The notes: generated from the letters alone by a model not told the origin. A stretch of 64,000 bases of DNA from Bin55 sp009840545 (GCA_965208815.1 OZ242357.1:558001-622000), one strand, 5' to 3'; positions 15,865 to 25,504 are shown, counted from the first letter of the stretch. A program made the numbers and translations.

Positions 15865-18077
15865 AGTTTTCCTCCTGGTGTTGCACTGGCTACTCTATAG
15901 TCTCCGGGATTCTGAAGGTAAGTGCCGACTACTGACGATCGAGGCCAGAACGCGTCGCTCAGCTCGGTGAGGTCCGCATCAAGCCCATCTTGGCCTGCAA
16001 CGTTTTGTGCGTGTTGACCGAACGCTTGTGCACGACCGAATTCAGTCCTAATGATACCAGAAACGGAAGTGCTCGGCTCGCGTCGAAACCAACGAGACGG
16101 CGGGAGTGCAAGAAAGTCATGAACAACCGCCCAGTGTTTGCCAGGGTGCATGCGCAGGACTCGTCCTCTTCTTTGTACCCACTCGCGCTCGACGGTTGAC
16201 GAAGCGACGATGAATGCTTCACGAATGGTCGGAATGTCCACTCCCTCGTCGAGGACCCTCTTGGCGAGTAGCACCTGGATGTCGCCCTTGCCGAACAACT
16301 CCAAGATCCGTGCTAGACGTCTCGGCTGTTGGGTTGTCTCCTGAGTAACGGGAGCCCACTTCACATCAAGGTCAGAAAGCATTGAGCCTATCTGGTCGAA
16401 TTGCTGGGGATTCTTGGCAGAAGCATAAATCAGCGCATGGGCGAGATCCCTCGGACGCCGGTATTCAATGACAGAGCGTAGGAGATCGAGTTTACTAGTT
16501 GCGGTTTCGATGATTCGACGCCGGGCAATAAGGAGCGCACGGAGAGCGGAGTCGTCGCCATCATCTGAGCTAGCGGCTACAGCCTTTCCGATTCGATTGG
16601 TGAGCGCTTCGAATTCGGTGAGCTCTTCCTCGTCCAGTGTACAGACGTGGACATAGTAACGGTATGGAACCAGGCAGAATCCAATCGCGCGTTCGAGACC
16701 GAATTCGTACACGGTAGGACCGAAAAACTCGAATATCTCTTCTGTCCCGTCCGGGTCGTATTGGCGTTCCGGTGTTGCAGAGAGAGCAAGTCGTTTCTCA
16801 AAAAAGGAAGGTTTGTTTCGGATGAACGACTCTGCACCGAGCGTGTGGGCTTCGTCCGCGATTAGCAATGTCGGGATGGGACCGTTCTTCGTCTGTATCT
16901 TTTGTTTGGTTGTTTCCTGAAAGCTTAGGTCACACAACATTTTGTTGGTTATGATTGCGACCTGTGTGCCACCTCCTCGAAGTGCACGAAACAGGTTAGT
17001 GACTTTCGATTTGGTTCTGGACCCGAGAGTCGGAGTGACCGGAGCAACGCCGAACTTCCTAACCTCTTCCGCCCATTGCATGATGAGAGGAACCGAAGGA
17101 GCCGATACAACTATAAGAAATGATTGACTCTTGAGTCTATCTTGACATCGGCTAGCGCAAATCAATGACGTAAGGGTCTTGCCAGCTCCCGTTGCCATCG
17201 CAATTACTCCTCGTTCTCGACCGGGATTACCTTGCTCCCAAGCATCGACAGCTTCGCCCTGATGTGCGTAGCGACCACTCCGCCATTCTAAATGGTCAGG
17301 TATTCGGAGCTGTTGCGGCCCACGAGACAGCGACAATCGGGACGCTCGGCGGGCCCGAATGGCAAGAGCATCGTATTCACTCGGGCGTGGAGCTTGTTTT
17401 GGGGCCGTCTGGATGATTTTTCGGGCGACGGCGTCAGGAAGATCGACTACCTGCACAATTCCGGGACTCTGGCCAGTGGACCAGTTGTTTAGCATTGCTA
17501 CTCCGGATGACACGCGGCTTTGGCTTTCGTTCTGCCACGAGACGTCAACGTCGAGATGCTCGACACCAGCGGCTACCCCTTTGCCCGTCGCGTTTCCGGA
17601 TCCGCGTGCAAGGACCTGATTCCTACCATCGTCAAAAAGCCAGAGTTTCGGATGATAGTTGGAATCGGGTGTCGGAACGGCAATTCGCAACCTTAGGGAA
17701 TCTGTAGCGATCATCCATGCTAGGCAGTCAAGCGCGTGACGGGCGAGCGGCTCAGCCTCGATATGGCCCTTGATGAAGATATCAGCCACGAGTGAGGCGG
17801 CCTCTTCTTCTGTCATCTGAGTGCCCCGCTCCACAGCTGTGCGTTCAGCGGAGAACAGGGCCGGTGCGACAGTGAATTCTATGGGTTGGGTATCTTCGCG
17901 ACTGAGGTAGAGGGCCAACCCTGGTGCGAGTTGTTGGATCCAGCCTATGGTGAACCAGCCGAAAGCGCCGCGAACGGATGTGGCAGCTCGAAATCCTGGT
18001 ATTAGGACATTCTCGGCTACGCGTGTGTCCGGCAAAGAGAATAGGCCGGGTCTGAGAGTGTTCTCGTCGGTCAGCAT
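15858..18077 (-). CDS. PLD-motif / SF2 helicase fusion, defence effector candidate
   Basis: A 739-residue protein. Residues ~1-250 contain a phospholipase-D-like half site (YHPKLWLFDDG near 142, then LARGSGNATGKG): the H-x-K pair and downstream G-S-x-N of nuclease-type PLD domains. Residues ~275-680 are an SF2 helicase: motif I MATGAGKT (~296), motif II DEAH (~407), motif III LALSATP, motif V/VI VLDEGVDIP and QRRGRVLR. I start at ATG 18077, two bases after the upstream stop; an ORF extending upstream would overlap that gene. Such fusions translocate on DNA and cut in restriction-like systems. Operon neighbours upstream and downstream are coupled with no spacing. Confidence 0.87.
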   Translation of the reverse strand: MLTDENTLRPGLFSLPDTRVAENVLIPGFRAATSVRGAFGWFTIGWIQQLAPGLALYLSREDTQPIEFTVAPALFSAERTAVERGTQMTEEEAASLVADIFIKGHIEAEPLARHALDCLAWMIATDSLRLRIAVPTPDSNYHPKLWLFDDGRNQVLARGSGNATGKGVAAGVEHLDVDVSWQNESQSRVSSGVAMLNNWSTGQSPGIVQVVDLPDAVARKIIQTAPKQAPRPSEYDALAIRARRASRLSLSRGPQQLRIPDHLEWRSGRYAHQGEAVDAWEQGNPGRERGVIAMATGAGKTLTSLICASRCQDRLKSQSFLIVVSAPSVPLIMQWAEEVRKFGVAPVTPTLGSRTKSKVTNLFRALRGGGTQVAIITNKMLCDLSFQETTKQKIQTKNGPIPTLLIADEAHTLGAESFIRNKPSFFEKRLALSATPERQYDPDGTEEIFEFFGPTVYEFGLERAIGFCLVPYRYYVHVCTLDEEELTEFEALTNRIGKAVAASSDDGDDSALRALLIARRRIIETATSKLDLLRSVIEYRRPRDLAHALIYASAKNPQQFDQIGSMLSDLDVKWAPVTQETTQQPRRLARILELFGKGDIQVLLAKRVLDEGVDIPTIREAFIVASSTVEREWVQRRGRVLRMHPGKHWAVVHDFLALPPSRWFRREPSTSVSGIIRTEFGRAQAFGQHAQNVAGQDGLDADLTELSDAFWPRSSVVGTYLQNPGDYRVASATPGGKLW

Positions 18078-18079
18078 GG

Positions 18080-19969
18080 TCAGAAAGCTCGGCGACGTCG
18101 GAGAATGCGCTCCAAAGTTGCTTCTGCTACTGCAGAAACGCTTGTCATGGAGGATCCGTCGTGGAAGCCAAGTTCCACGGCTCGGCTTCCTGCGATCGTA
18201 ACTCTGACCCTGTCTCCTGCCCGCAGGCCGAGCTGTCTTATTGGCTTGGCCAAGTGGCCGAGAGAAGCACCAGTCAGGCTGGCGAGACGCCAATTCACAG
18301 AGAGTGCTCGACAATCAGGGAGATTGATGATTTTGACATTGACGTTAGAGTCCGGTGCACAGCCAAGTGCTTGCGCGAATTCCGGTGGCAGACCGACCAC
18401 GCTGTATCCCTCGAGATAGCGATCTTCGACTACGAAAGTCCAAAAAGGTGCGCCTTTTTCATCCCGTCCTTCAATGGCATCATCAAAATCCCGAAGGCGA
18501 ATCGACGCTGGATTCGCCAAGCTAATTGACCCATTTCGGATTTCGAATCGAGACGTGTACATGTATGCACGCACGCTGTTCGAGCTGACATTGAACTTGG
18601 AGGGAATCTCCCTTAGCAACCGCTCGGTGGTCGTGACACCCCCGTCTTCCTCGATACGCTGGACAATCTCGCCAACGATGCCGTCGTACTCGTCTTCGAC
18701 CCAATGGTAGAGTCCCCAACGGTCCCGATCCGCTTTGACGACGCTCGAAATATTGGACAGATTCGCGCCAACCCGATTGGGTTCTTGTCCACATACGGCA
18801 CCAATCTCATCGCGCGTGGCAGGACGCCCAAGGGAAATCAGCGCTGCTTTCGCCCGGGCTTTCGAACTGTCTCGCAGTGCAAACGAACCGTAGAAACTGT
18901 AAAGCCCAATGCGTCTGCTGAGCCGTGGCCAGAACTGTCGCCATTTGTCGTCGGGAAGGCTTCTGACGAGATCCCACTCCTGAACCAGTCCGACGTCGTC
19001 GGCGAGTTCTTTCGCTTTGTTGTGAACATCTCGGATGACTTGCTCAGCTAGGTCTGTCGTGTACCACTCACCCTTTTGCGTAAGGTTCATTGCCTTGATT
19101 AGGGCACTATGAAACAGTGAAGCGACTGTTTCGTCAGCGTCAGAGGTTATCTGTTCGATTCGACGTTTCAGCTCAATTGCCGAGGTCACCGGATCTAGAC
19201 GTTCCTGCAACGTGAATGCAACGACGTGAAGCTCTGTTCCCAAGGCCGCCTCGATCTTAGACTCGAGCTTTACCTGTATTTGTCGTACTCGCTCCCTTGT
19301 AACACCGATCAGGTTGCCCACTTTCTGGAGAGCTGCTGGAGGGGATTGAATGAGCCGAGCTTGGACTATCTTGTGCTGCTTCTCGTCGAGAGAATTTAGT
19401 GTCTCTCTCAATCGACGGACAACAAGAGCTGGAACACTGGGGATACCGAGCGTCGCCTCGTGGAGCTCAATCTCTCGGAGAGTGCTATCCAAGCCCATTC
19501 TGCATGCAAGACGCATTAACTCGGGTCGTAGCGCGTCGGCAAGCGTTGAAATCCCGATTATGTCGGCCGATGTGGCGAGAAGCGGCACGAGGCAGTCCTC
19601 CGCAATTCTCCAACGCTCGGATGGATCTCTGGGGTGGTCGATGGTTTTATTCGAAGCCATGCGGTCGATGAGGTATTTCTCGACTGTCAGCAGGAGGTCA
19701 GCGAGCGAACCGCGTCCGAAGTTTGGAATGCTCATCAGGGCCAGGACAGAAAGCTGGAATTGGCCATTCGTCAGTCTTGCTCCCCTGAGACAGTTCCAAA
19801 TCCTAGTCGGCAACCGAAGTTCTGATAGTACAGCTCGGTCTAGACCAGGAGGCCATGCGACGGTCTCCATAGGCGGAAGAAGGTCCTTTCTTACAGCTTG
19901 CAGTGCACTCTCTAACTGCGCAAGATACGCCTCTGCTTCCGCAGGTGTGGGTTGTTTTGGTCCTGTCAT
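18080..19969 (-). CDS. DNA-binding protein with alpha-CTD-like and sigma region-4-like motifs
   Basis: A 629-residue protein. Near residues 45-92, LRLPTRIWNCLRGARLTN ... LMSIPNFGRGSLADLL has the pattern of the RNA polymerase alpha C-terminal domain (helix-hairpin-helix that binds UP elements). Near 205-235, LQKVGNLIGVTRERVRQIQ is a sigma-70 region-4 helix-turn-helix, including the E-R-V-R-Q-I recognition helix. The C-terminal third (RYLEGYSVVGLPPEFAQALG ... AKPIRQLGLRAGDRVRV) resembles a small beta domain. There is no sigma region 2, so it is not an ordinary sigma factor. It heads the second transcription unit; it could regulate the cluster or recognise DNA for the helicase. ATG 19969 is preferred over TTG 20023. 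Confidence 0.82.
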   Translation of the reverse strand: MTGPKQPTPAEAEAYLAQLESALQAVRKDLLPPMETVAWPPGLDRAVLSELRLPTRIWNCLRGARLTNGQFQLSVLALMSIPNFGRGSLADLLLTVEKYLIDRMASNKTIDHPRDPSERWRIAEDCLVPLLATSADIIGISTLADALRPELMRLACRMGLDSTLREIELHEATLGIPSVPALVVRRLRETLNSLDEKQHKIVQARLIQSPPAALQKVGNLIGVTRERVRQIQVKLESKIEAALGTELHVVAFTLQERLDPVTSAIELKRRIEQITSDADETVASLFHSALIKAMNLTQKGEWYTTDLAEQVIRDVHNKAKELADDVGLVQEWDLVRSLPDDKWRQFWPRLSRRIGLYSFYGSFALRDSSKARAKAALISLGRPATRDEIGAVCGQEPNRVGANLSNISSVVKADRDRWGLYHWVEDEYDGIVGEIVQRIEEDGGVTTTERLLREIPSKFNVSSNSVRAYMYTSRFEIRNGSISLANPASIRLRDFDDAIEGRDEKGAPFWTFVVEDRYLEGYSVVGLPPEFAQALGCAPDSNVNVKIINLPDCRALSVNWRLASLTGASLGHLAKPIRQLGLRAGDRVRVTIAGSRAVELGFHDGSSMTSVSAVAEATLERILRRRRAF

Positions 19970-20608
19970 CCTACAAAAGCCGTGTACAGGAACCTGAACC
20001 GTCGCCAGAAGAATGAACTCCAAGGTTGGTCTTTAGGGAAGAAGACAACCTTGCAGAGATGCTGCTCACGACCGTAACGAGTGATGAATACGGAATCCCT
20101 TTGGGAAGTGTCCTAGATTCCCCTTGACGTTTGAGGTGACTATATTTTTGCTTAGTCGATGCTCTGACCACATTAAATTCCCCTCGATTGCAGAATCAAT
20201 GAGCTCCGGAACGTACAGTGGAGGCACCCTCGAATCCGAAGGGTCTGTAGATGAACCACAGACTCGGTATGCGAGTCAAGCGTTTGATGTCGAAACTGAG
20301 GTATGACATGTAGAACGATATCGGCTTCTAGGTGCGGAGTTTGATGGGGTTCGCAGTAGACTCGACCAATGAAACTACGAGCCCATTCTACTTAGAGTCC
20401 TAGCAGTGCCATTAGAGCAGCAAGTGCGGCTGCCTGGACATAGAGAGCGGGGTGAGTTCGCTTGCCGACAAGCGATCCTTGAACTGTCATTGAGATTCGG
20501 TGTAGATCGCGCCAAGCTCGAAATGCCAAAGTGGGTCGTCGTTATTCTTTCCTGCGATCGCTCGTTTGACGTTTGGTGTGCGCTGACCTCATGTCTATTT
20601 CCTATGCG
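19970..20608. other. 639-bp gap inside the defence cluster; probable promoter region
   Basis: This gap separates the two minus-strand transcription units, so it should hold the promoter for the helicase unit and the end of the upstream unit. Small frames (20124-20306, 20406-20612 plus) lack start signals and recognisable products. No clear hexamer pair or hairpin terminator was identified. Confidence 0.5.
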
Positions 20609-21502
20609 CTAGCTCGTAATTCCAGCTGAATTCGCCACAACGCTAGCCATGAGATCATCCAACTCGGTGTCGCTTAGAACACCCATTTCGAGCATTCCTT
20701 GGTAGGCAGTAGTGCGGCGGCAGAGACGCTGAAAGCTCTGGTGGGTTGTCAGATTGGAGTCGGGGTTGTCACGTAGAAACTTTGACACAGCGCGTAAAAA
20801 TGCATTGCGAATGTTCGCGGAACCGAAAGTGGAGTTTCGGAACACGATTCGATCAACCAGCTTTTCCCAGTAGGTCTGGTGGATACGAACAACTCTACGG
20901 ACAAGGTGCGCCGATTGGTCGTCTCCGTCGGCAGCTTCGGCGACTATCCGTTCGCGCCACCAGGCTCGGGCGAAAGGACAATCTACGTACACCGAGCGGT
21001 TTCCACGAACTTCGGGCAGCCCTCCGAGGCGTCTCAGCACTGTACGCACGCACGAATCTATCCGGCGAGTTGCTTCGAGAGTCTTGTCTTGCAGGACGGT
21101 GTCTATGCGCTCGGCGCCACCGGCAAGGCTTCCGCCGTTTGCGGCCAGATAAACGGATTGGATGCGTCCTGTCCTGATGTGATCAAGCGTGACTTTGGCC
21201 CAGAACGCGGAACGGCAGGCTATAGCGGGCGTTAGTGCCGACCATGATGCATAGAGATCCTTTTCGGTGTCGCTTGGCGGGTCCTTGTACTCGCTCTCTG
21301 TCATGGGATAGGGAGAGAGTTCGGCAGACGTGCTGCCGCGTAACGGAATATCAGCGAGCAAGTCCAGAAAATTCACACTGTCGCGAACTTGGTTTAGGAA
21401 TGTCCGCTGTCGGTCGCTTCCTTTGGTACGTAGGAGATCCAGGCGGTACTGGGTGTACGCACTGTCATCGAGCTCCAGAAACGTGGGCGGGGACTCGCTC
21501 AC
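20609..21502 (-). CDS. unknown protein, possibly DUF6339-like (297 residues)
   Basis: A soluble protein with a conserved-looking core (ACRSAFWAKVTLDHIRTGRI; VYVDCPFARAWWRERIV; VVRIHQTYWEKLVDRIVFRN). I associate this pattern with DUF6339, a family seen in defence islands, but am not certain. No nuclease or NTPase motif is visible. Its GTG start overlaps the preceding stop (GTGA, 21499-21502), so it is translated with the 283-residue protein. It is the last gene of the first transcription unit of the cluster. Confidence 0.75.
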   Translation of the reverse strand: MSESPPTFLELDDSAYTQYRLDLLRTKGSDRQRTFLNQVRDSVNFLDLLADIPLRGSTSAELSPYPMTESEYKDPPSDTEKDLYASWSALTPAIACRSAFWAKVTLDHIRTGRIQSVYLAANGGSLAGGAERIDTVLQDKTLEATRRIDSCVRTVLRRLGGLPEVRGNRSVYVDCPFARAWWRERIVAEAADGDDQSAHLVRRVVRIHQTYWEKLVDRIVFRNSTFGSANIRNAFLRAVSKFLRDNPDSNLTTHQSFQRLCRRTTAYQGMLEMGVLSDTELDDLMASVVANSAGITS

Positions 21503-22350
21503 GCCCTATCGTCGTCCGACAAAGCAAGAGGGTAGATCGCAGTCGCTACCTGCTCTGGGCAAAACAAGCCGTCGGTCCAATGGGGCTGTCCATTGGCAGC
21601 AAGGTATTCGGCTAACGCACGGAGGTTTCGATGCGATTGCCAGCCTGTCTCGTCGTCATCATCGTTGTAGTCACGCTGAAGGCGTGCGAGGCAGGCCGTG
21701 ACGATGTGCGTCATTATGTTGTGACGCATGGCTCCGCCTGAGAAACGTAAACATCTGTAGAGGCTGCTACCGACTCGAGCGCGGAAGCGAAACGGCTCGG
21801 ATTCTATCTCGACCTGAAACTGAGTGTCCTCCATACTGTCGTCCTGGTGCAAGGATAATAGATGGAGGATGGAGGACTGCAGTTGAACGACGTCGCCAAG
21901 TGCTAGACGAGAACCCTTGCGCAGAGTGATTGCCTGCTCGTTCCATATGGGATGGACGTCGTCTCGTGAAGAGCTGAGCTTGAGACTCCTCGGTACTACA
22001 CACAATATGGCAGGCGTGAACAAGGGTGCTTCGCCGAGATCCGCTACATCCCAACGAACTTCGTGGTTTAGTGATGCAGCTTTCACGAGCCGACGGTAAC
22101 CCGATTTGGGTGACGACACAATGCATGCACACTGTGCATCGCCGGATTCGAGAAGCTGGGTGACGAGAGAAGCGCTCTCTATCTCGTGGGAGATCGAAAA
22201 CGAGCTTCGGTCATCCCCGGGCGAGAGCTTGAGCTGGTATCGGCCTCGCGGAAACGATGGATTGCCCGATTCGAGAATAGGATGCTCGTGGGCCCTGGTG
22301 GCATTGGAGGGTCCTGGAGAGACGACTTGGACGGTGTAAGATTGGCTCAT
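21499..22350 (-). CDS. unknown protein of the defence cluster (283 residues)
   Basis: No family recognised. The first half is Ser/Pro-rich and beta-like (SYTVQVVSPGPSNAT; KLSPGDDRSSFSISHEIE); the second half looks helical (RHNIMTHIVTACLARLQRDY; NLRALAEYLAANGQPHWTDG). I start at the ATG at 22350, eleven bases after the GHKL gene stop; a TTG at 22368 would overlap that gene. It sits between a GHKL ATPase and a DUF6339-like gene in a tight operon, suggesting the three act together. Confidence 0.75.
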   Translation of the reverse strand: MSQSYTVQVVSPGPSNATRAHEHPILESGNPSFPRGRYQLKLSPGDDRSSFSISHEIESASLVTQLLESGDAQCACIVSSPKSGYRRLVKAASLNHEVRWDVADLGEAPLFTPAILCVVPRSLKLSSSRDDVHPIWNEQAITLRKGSRLALGDVVQLQSSILHLLSLHQDDSMEDTQFQVEIESEPFRFRARVGSSLYRCLRFSGGAMRHNIMTHIVTACLARLQRDYNDDDDETGWQSHRNLRALAEYLAANGQPHWTDGLFCPEQVATAIYPLALSDDDRA

Positions 22351-22361
22351 TGCTCGTGGTG

Positions 22362-24344
22362 TTAGCAAGTAGATGGCTCGAGAGTTTCCGTGTCCGAATC
22401 AGTTCTGCAGACTTCGACACGAAGTGAAGGGTTAGGAAGGTCTGAGAAATCTCCAGTCAAACAATAAGTTGCGTCAATGCTTACGGAAACTCCGGCCTGA
22501 AGGCGACCAATTCGAACTCCATGCACTTCTCCATTGGCCCGTCGAAGGGCGTTTTGGGGTGCTTTCTTTCCGTTGATTCGAACGTCACTGAGCACCGCAG
22601 GTGTGTAGATGTCTTGACTGTGTCTCTCACAAGTTGCGTCCAAGGCTTCGTCGACCACCAAGCGAATTTCGGCGTCCTCAAAGGTTCTTGTCGCCTCGAC
22701 GAGGATACGCCGGCGATTCTTGCCGGCGGGACGCGAGACGACCTGGAAGTACGCGGGTAGGGTTGGTCGTTGTCGGTGCCGGGACGGATTGAATGGCTTG
22801 GTCGGATCCGAATTGCGAGGGCGAGGGCCGTCGGGTCCAGTTTTTATGGGAAAAACCGGTAGTTCCCGCGTTGGATTGTGTGATATCGGTACCGGCACTC
22901 CCCAGTATCCAGCGACGGGCTTACCACGACCAGTTCCGGGATCGTCACCGAAATCGAGAGTGAGGAAGTCGTCCGGAATGTACTGATCCGATTTAACTGC
23001 GGACGTGTTGCTACGAAGCCAGTCTCGAATCTCGCCGAGAGCCAAACGGCATGCTTTCCGGTCGTCTGATCCGAGTCGCTTTTGCAATGAAATCGAATCG
23101 TGCAATGGTCCTTCAGCCTCCCTGATATAGTCGTGCAGCCGGCGTCCTTCGTGTGCGTTGAGTGTTAGGACAGCTTGGAATGGAACTCGATCAGTGAAGG
23201 CTTGATAGAAACCCGGGAGGTTATCAGAGATCCACATGCCGTTGCGACACAGGTCGACACGGACCGTACCGCTAGCATTCTCGATCATGCGAACGCCGAT
23301 GCGACCTGCGCTCGTTTTGATGGAGTGGTTTGTGCCGTTTCGATATGCCTTGTAGGCCTCGTAGGCCCGCTGCCCGCTGAGGAAGGCAATAGCGCGCTTC
23401 TTTTCGGAATGCTCCTCAAGCACTTCGGACAGCGTGGATCGTTTAAGGGTTTGGGTAGCGACATCAGATTGGTTGCGATGGTCAATGACGGTGACCTCAA
23501 GCTTGCGTTCTTCGATTGCAACAAAGAAATTGGCTGAAGCCGCATGTGCCACCATATCCCAAAGCGTTTGATTCTCCAAAAAGTTGTTGAACGCGGGGAT
23601 GATGACAGCAGTACCGTGGCCGCTCCGCCGCCTAATCTGAGCGATTGTCTTGGAGATGACACCGGAGAGCTCTGATCCCTTGGAATATTCGAATAGCTCT
23701 CCGTTTTGACCCGCGCGGAAATCGCGGATGAAGAATCCGTCTCCCCCATGTAAGTGTTTTTCGCCGATAACATGGTGAGATGCCAAAACAGCGTGCCCCG
23801 AGCCAATACTCCTGCCATTTTGAGTGACCCCTGCATAAAGTATGTAACGGAGATCAGATGCCGGTATTGCAGTGGCGTGCCCATTGCCGTAGGTGCCGGT
23901 AGCAGCACCATCCTTTACACTGACTCCGTCGCTCAACAAGGCGTTCATCCGCGATTTGTCGAGACCTATGCCGTTGTCGAATATAGTTAAAACGTCGACA
24001 TAGTCTCGATCGAGGGCACGACGGATGCGTTCAACGACGTGCTGTGCCTGCCGCGCAAGTGAGCCCTGCGACATTTGACGCTGGGTCTCGATCGCTTTTG
24101 CGAATGTCTGTTCGTAGGATTGCATGCCGGGAATCGTGTTTCGGCGGACTCGAGTGAGTTCAAAGCTCACCTTCACCTTACGGACTCTAGCGCTATTTGC
24201 GGCATCGAGTGCGTTCTGGATAAGTTCACGGACAACTGCCGCCGGGCGGAGATTGTCGAAAGCCGCGATACCGGTTGGCGTAAAACCAGAGTTCGGGCCG
24301 GGTCCGAAGAGTAGGTCTGGTTTGCTTCGGGCCAACGTCGTCAA
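22362..24344 (-). CDS. GHKL (Hsp90/MutL-type) ATPase, defence-associated
   Basis: A 660-residue protein with a Bergerat ATP-binding fold at the N-terminus: N box VVRELIQNALDAA (Glu40, Asn44, Asp47), G1 box IFDNGIGLD (Asp123) and G2 box GTYGNGHATA (~150-159), followed by a transducer-like region (GHGTAVIIPAFNNF). This order is that of Hsp90/MutL/topoisomerase-like ATPases, not histidine kinases. The last ~250 residues are Pro/Arg-rich then beta-like and unrecognised. Its ATG overlaps the stop of the cysteine desulfurase gene (ATGA, 24341-24344). Such ATPases recur in antiphage clusters as nucleotide-driven clamps or sensors. Confidence 0.85.
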   Translation of the reverse strand: MTTLARSKPDLLFGPGPNSGFTPTGIAAFDNLRPAAVVRELIQNALDAANSARVRKVKVSFELTRVRRNTIPGMQSYEQTFAKAIETQRQMSQGSLARQAQHVVERIRRALDRDYVDVLTIFDNGIGLDKSRMNALLSDGVSVKDGAATGTYGNGHATAIPASDLRYILYAGVTQNGRSIGSGHAVLASHHVIGEKHLHGGDGFFIRDFRAGQNGELFEYSKGSELSGVISKTIAQIRRRSGHGTAVIIPAFNNFLENQTLWDMVAHAASANFFVAIEERKLEVTVIDHRNQSDVATQTLKRSTLSEVLEEHSEKKRAIAFLSGQRAYEAYKAYRNGTNHSIKTSAGRIGVRMIENASGTVRVDLCRNGMWISDNLPGFYQAFTDRVPFQAVLTLNAHEGRRLHDYIREAEGPLHDSISLQKRLGSDDRKACRLALGEIRDWLRSNTSAVKSDQYIPDDFLTLDFGDDPGTGRGKPVAGYWGVPVPISHNPTRELPVFPIKTGPDGPRPRNSDPTKPFNPSRHRQRPTLPAYFQVVSRPAGKNRRRILVEATRTFEDAEIRLVVDEALDATCERHSQDIYTPAVLSDVRINGKKAPQNALRRANGEVHGVRIGRLQAGVSVSIDATYCLTGDFSDLPNPSLRVEVCRTDSDTETLEPSTC

Positions 24345-25504
24345 CCGCTCCGTGAGGCGACTTGTCGGCTAGATCGTATAGCACCGAGAATTTCAATTGC
24401 CTGTTCGATCTCGGATTCAGTCGTAAAGCGTCCAAGACTGATTCGAAAAGAAGTTGCTGCAGTCTCAGTGTCTAGGCCGAGGGCGAGCAGTACGTGGGAG
24501 GGTTGTGAGGAAGTCGAAGAACACGCTGACCCAGTCGACATGGCGATCCTTGGTGCCACGTTGCGGATGAGTGCGTCAGCGGGGATGCCAGGGAATCCGA
24601 CGTTTAGATTTCCGGCAACCCGCCGCTTAGGATGACCGAAGAGGTAGAGGTGCGGTTCTGCATGGAGGAGGCTTTCGTAAAGGTGTCGACAATAGTCCAA
24701 CATTCGGCAGCCATCTCGATGCTGGTTTTCGGTCGCCAGCTCGCAGGCGGTACCAAGACCCACGATTAAGGCCGTCGATAACGTCCCACTGCGTAAGCCT
24801 CTTTCCTGCCCACCACCTGAGATCATAGGTTTCAGGTCTACGCCGGAACGCACATACAAAGCGCCGACGCCTTTCGGACCATAGACTTTGTGTCCAGAAA
24901 TGCTGAGCAGGTCGACACCCCATGCGTCGACGTCGATGGGCAAACGTCCAGCGGCTTGGGTTGCGTCAGTGTGCAGATGCGCACCAACGGCACGGCAGAT
25001 GGACGATAACTCCGAGAGAGGTTGTACTACGCCGATCTCATTATTGACTGCCATGACCGACACCATTAGCGTGCGGTCGTCGATTGCCCCCTCGAAGGTG
25101 GACAGATCCACGAGACCGTCATGATTTACAGGAAGAACCTCTAGCTCGAAGCCCGCATCCGCGATACATCGAACCGTTTCGAGTACCGCGGGATGCTCAG
25201 TCGCAAGCGTAACTATTCGGTTTCGCCGAGCATTGTGTGCATGATTGGCCACACCCCTTAGGGCGAGGTTGCATGATTCGGTCGCTCCCGATGTGAATAC
25301 TATTTCGTCTTCTTCCGCATTGATGAAGTCAGCAACTTGCTGTCGGGCTGTTCTAATCGCGTTGGCGGCGACCCAACCGAAGCGGTGGTCGAGGGAATGT
25401 GGGTTGCCGAAGTGTTCCGTCAGGTATGGCCACATTGCATTGCGCACTGTCGGGTCGAGCGGTGTTGTGGCTTGATTGTCTAGGTATATGGGTAGCGCGG
25501 TCAT
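24341..25504 (-). CDS. cysteine desulfurase (DndA/IscS-like)
   Basis: A PLP enzyme that takes sulfur from L-cysteine as a persulfide and passes it to an acceptor. At 387 residues it has the class V aminotransferase fold: IYLDNQATTPLDP, TSGATESCNLAL, the NNEIGVVQPL segment, HTDATQAAG, the PLP lysine Lys206 in SISGHKVYGPKG, and the mobile-loop cysteine Cys328 in MSTGSACSS. The short Cys loop is of the group I (IscS/NifS/DndA) type. It overlaps the DndC-like gene upstream and the GHKL gene downstream (ATGA both times), so in this context it most likely feeds sulfur to DNA phosphorothioation rather than to general Fe-S assembly. Confidence 0.92.
   Translation of the reverse strand: MTALPIYLDNQATTPLDPTVRNAMWPYLTEHFGNPHSLDHRFGWVAANAIRTARQQVADFINAEEDEIVFTSGATESCNLALRGVANHAHNARRNRIVTLATEHPAVLETVRCIADAGFELEVLPVNHDGLVDLSTFEGAIDDRTLMVSVMAVNNEIGVVQPLSELSSICRAVGAHLHTDATQAAGRLPIDVDAWGVDLLSISGHKVYGPKGVGALYVRSGVDLKPMISGGGQERGLRSGTLSTALIVGLGTACELATENQHRDGCRMLDYCRHLYESLLHAEPHLYLFGHPKRRVAGNLNVGFPGIPADALIRNVAPRIAMSTGSACSSTSSQPSHVLLALGLDTETAATSFRISLGRFTTESEIEQAIEILGAIRSSRQVASRSG

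Noticed and set aside
18080..19969. Calling the protein a sigma factor
   Set aside because: Region 2 is absent; only a region-4-like helix-turn-helix is visible.
20406..20612. 68-codon plus-strand ORF in the gap of the defence cluster
   Set aside because: No Shine-Dalgarno and antisense to the end of a supported gene; too little to call.
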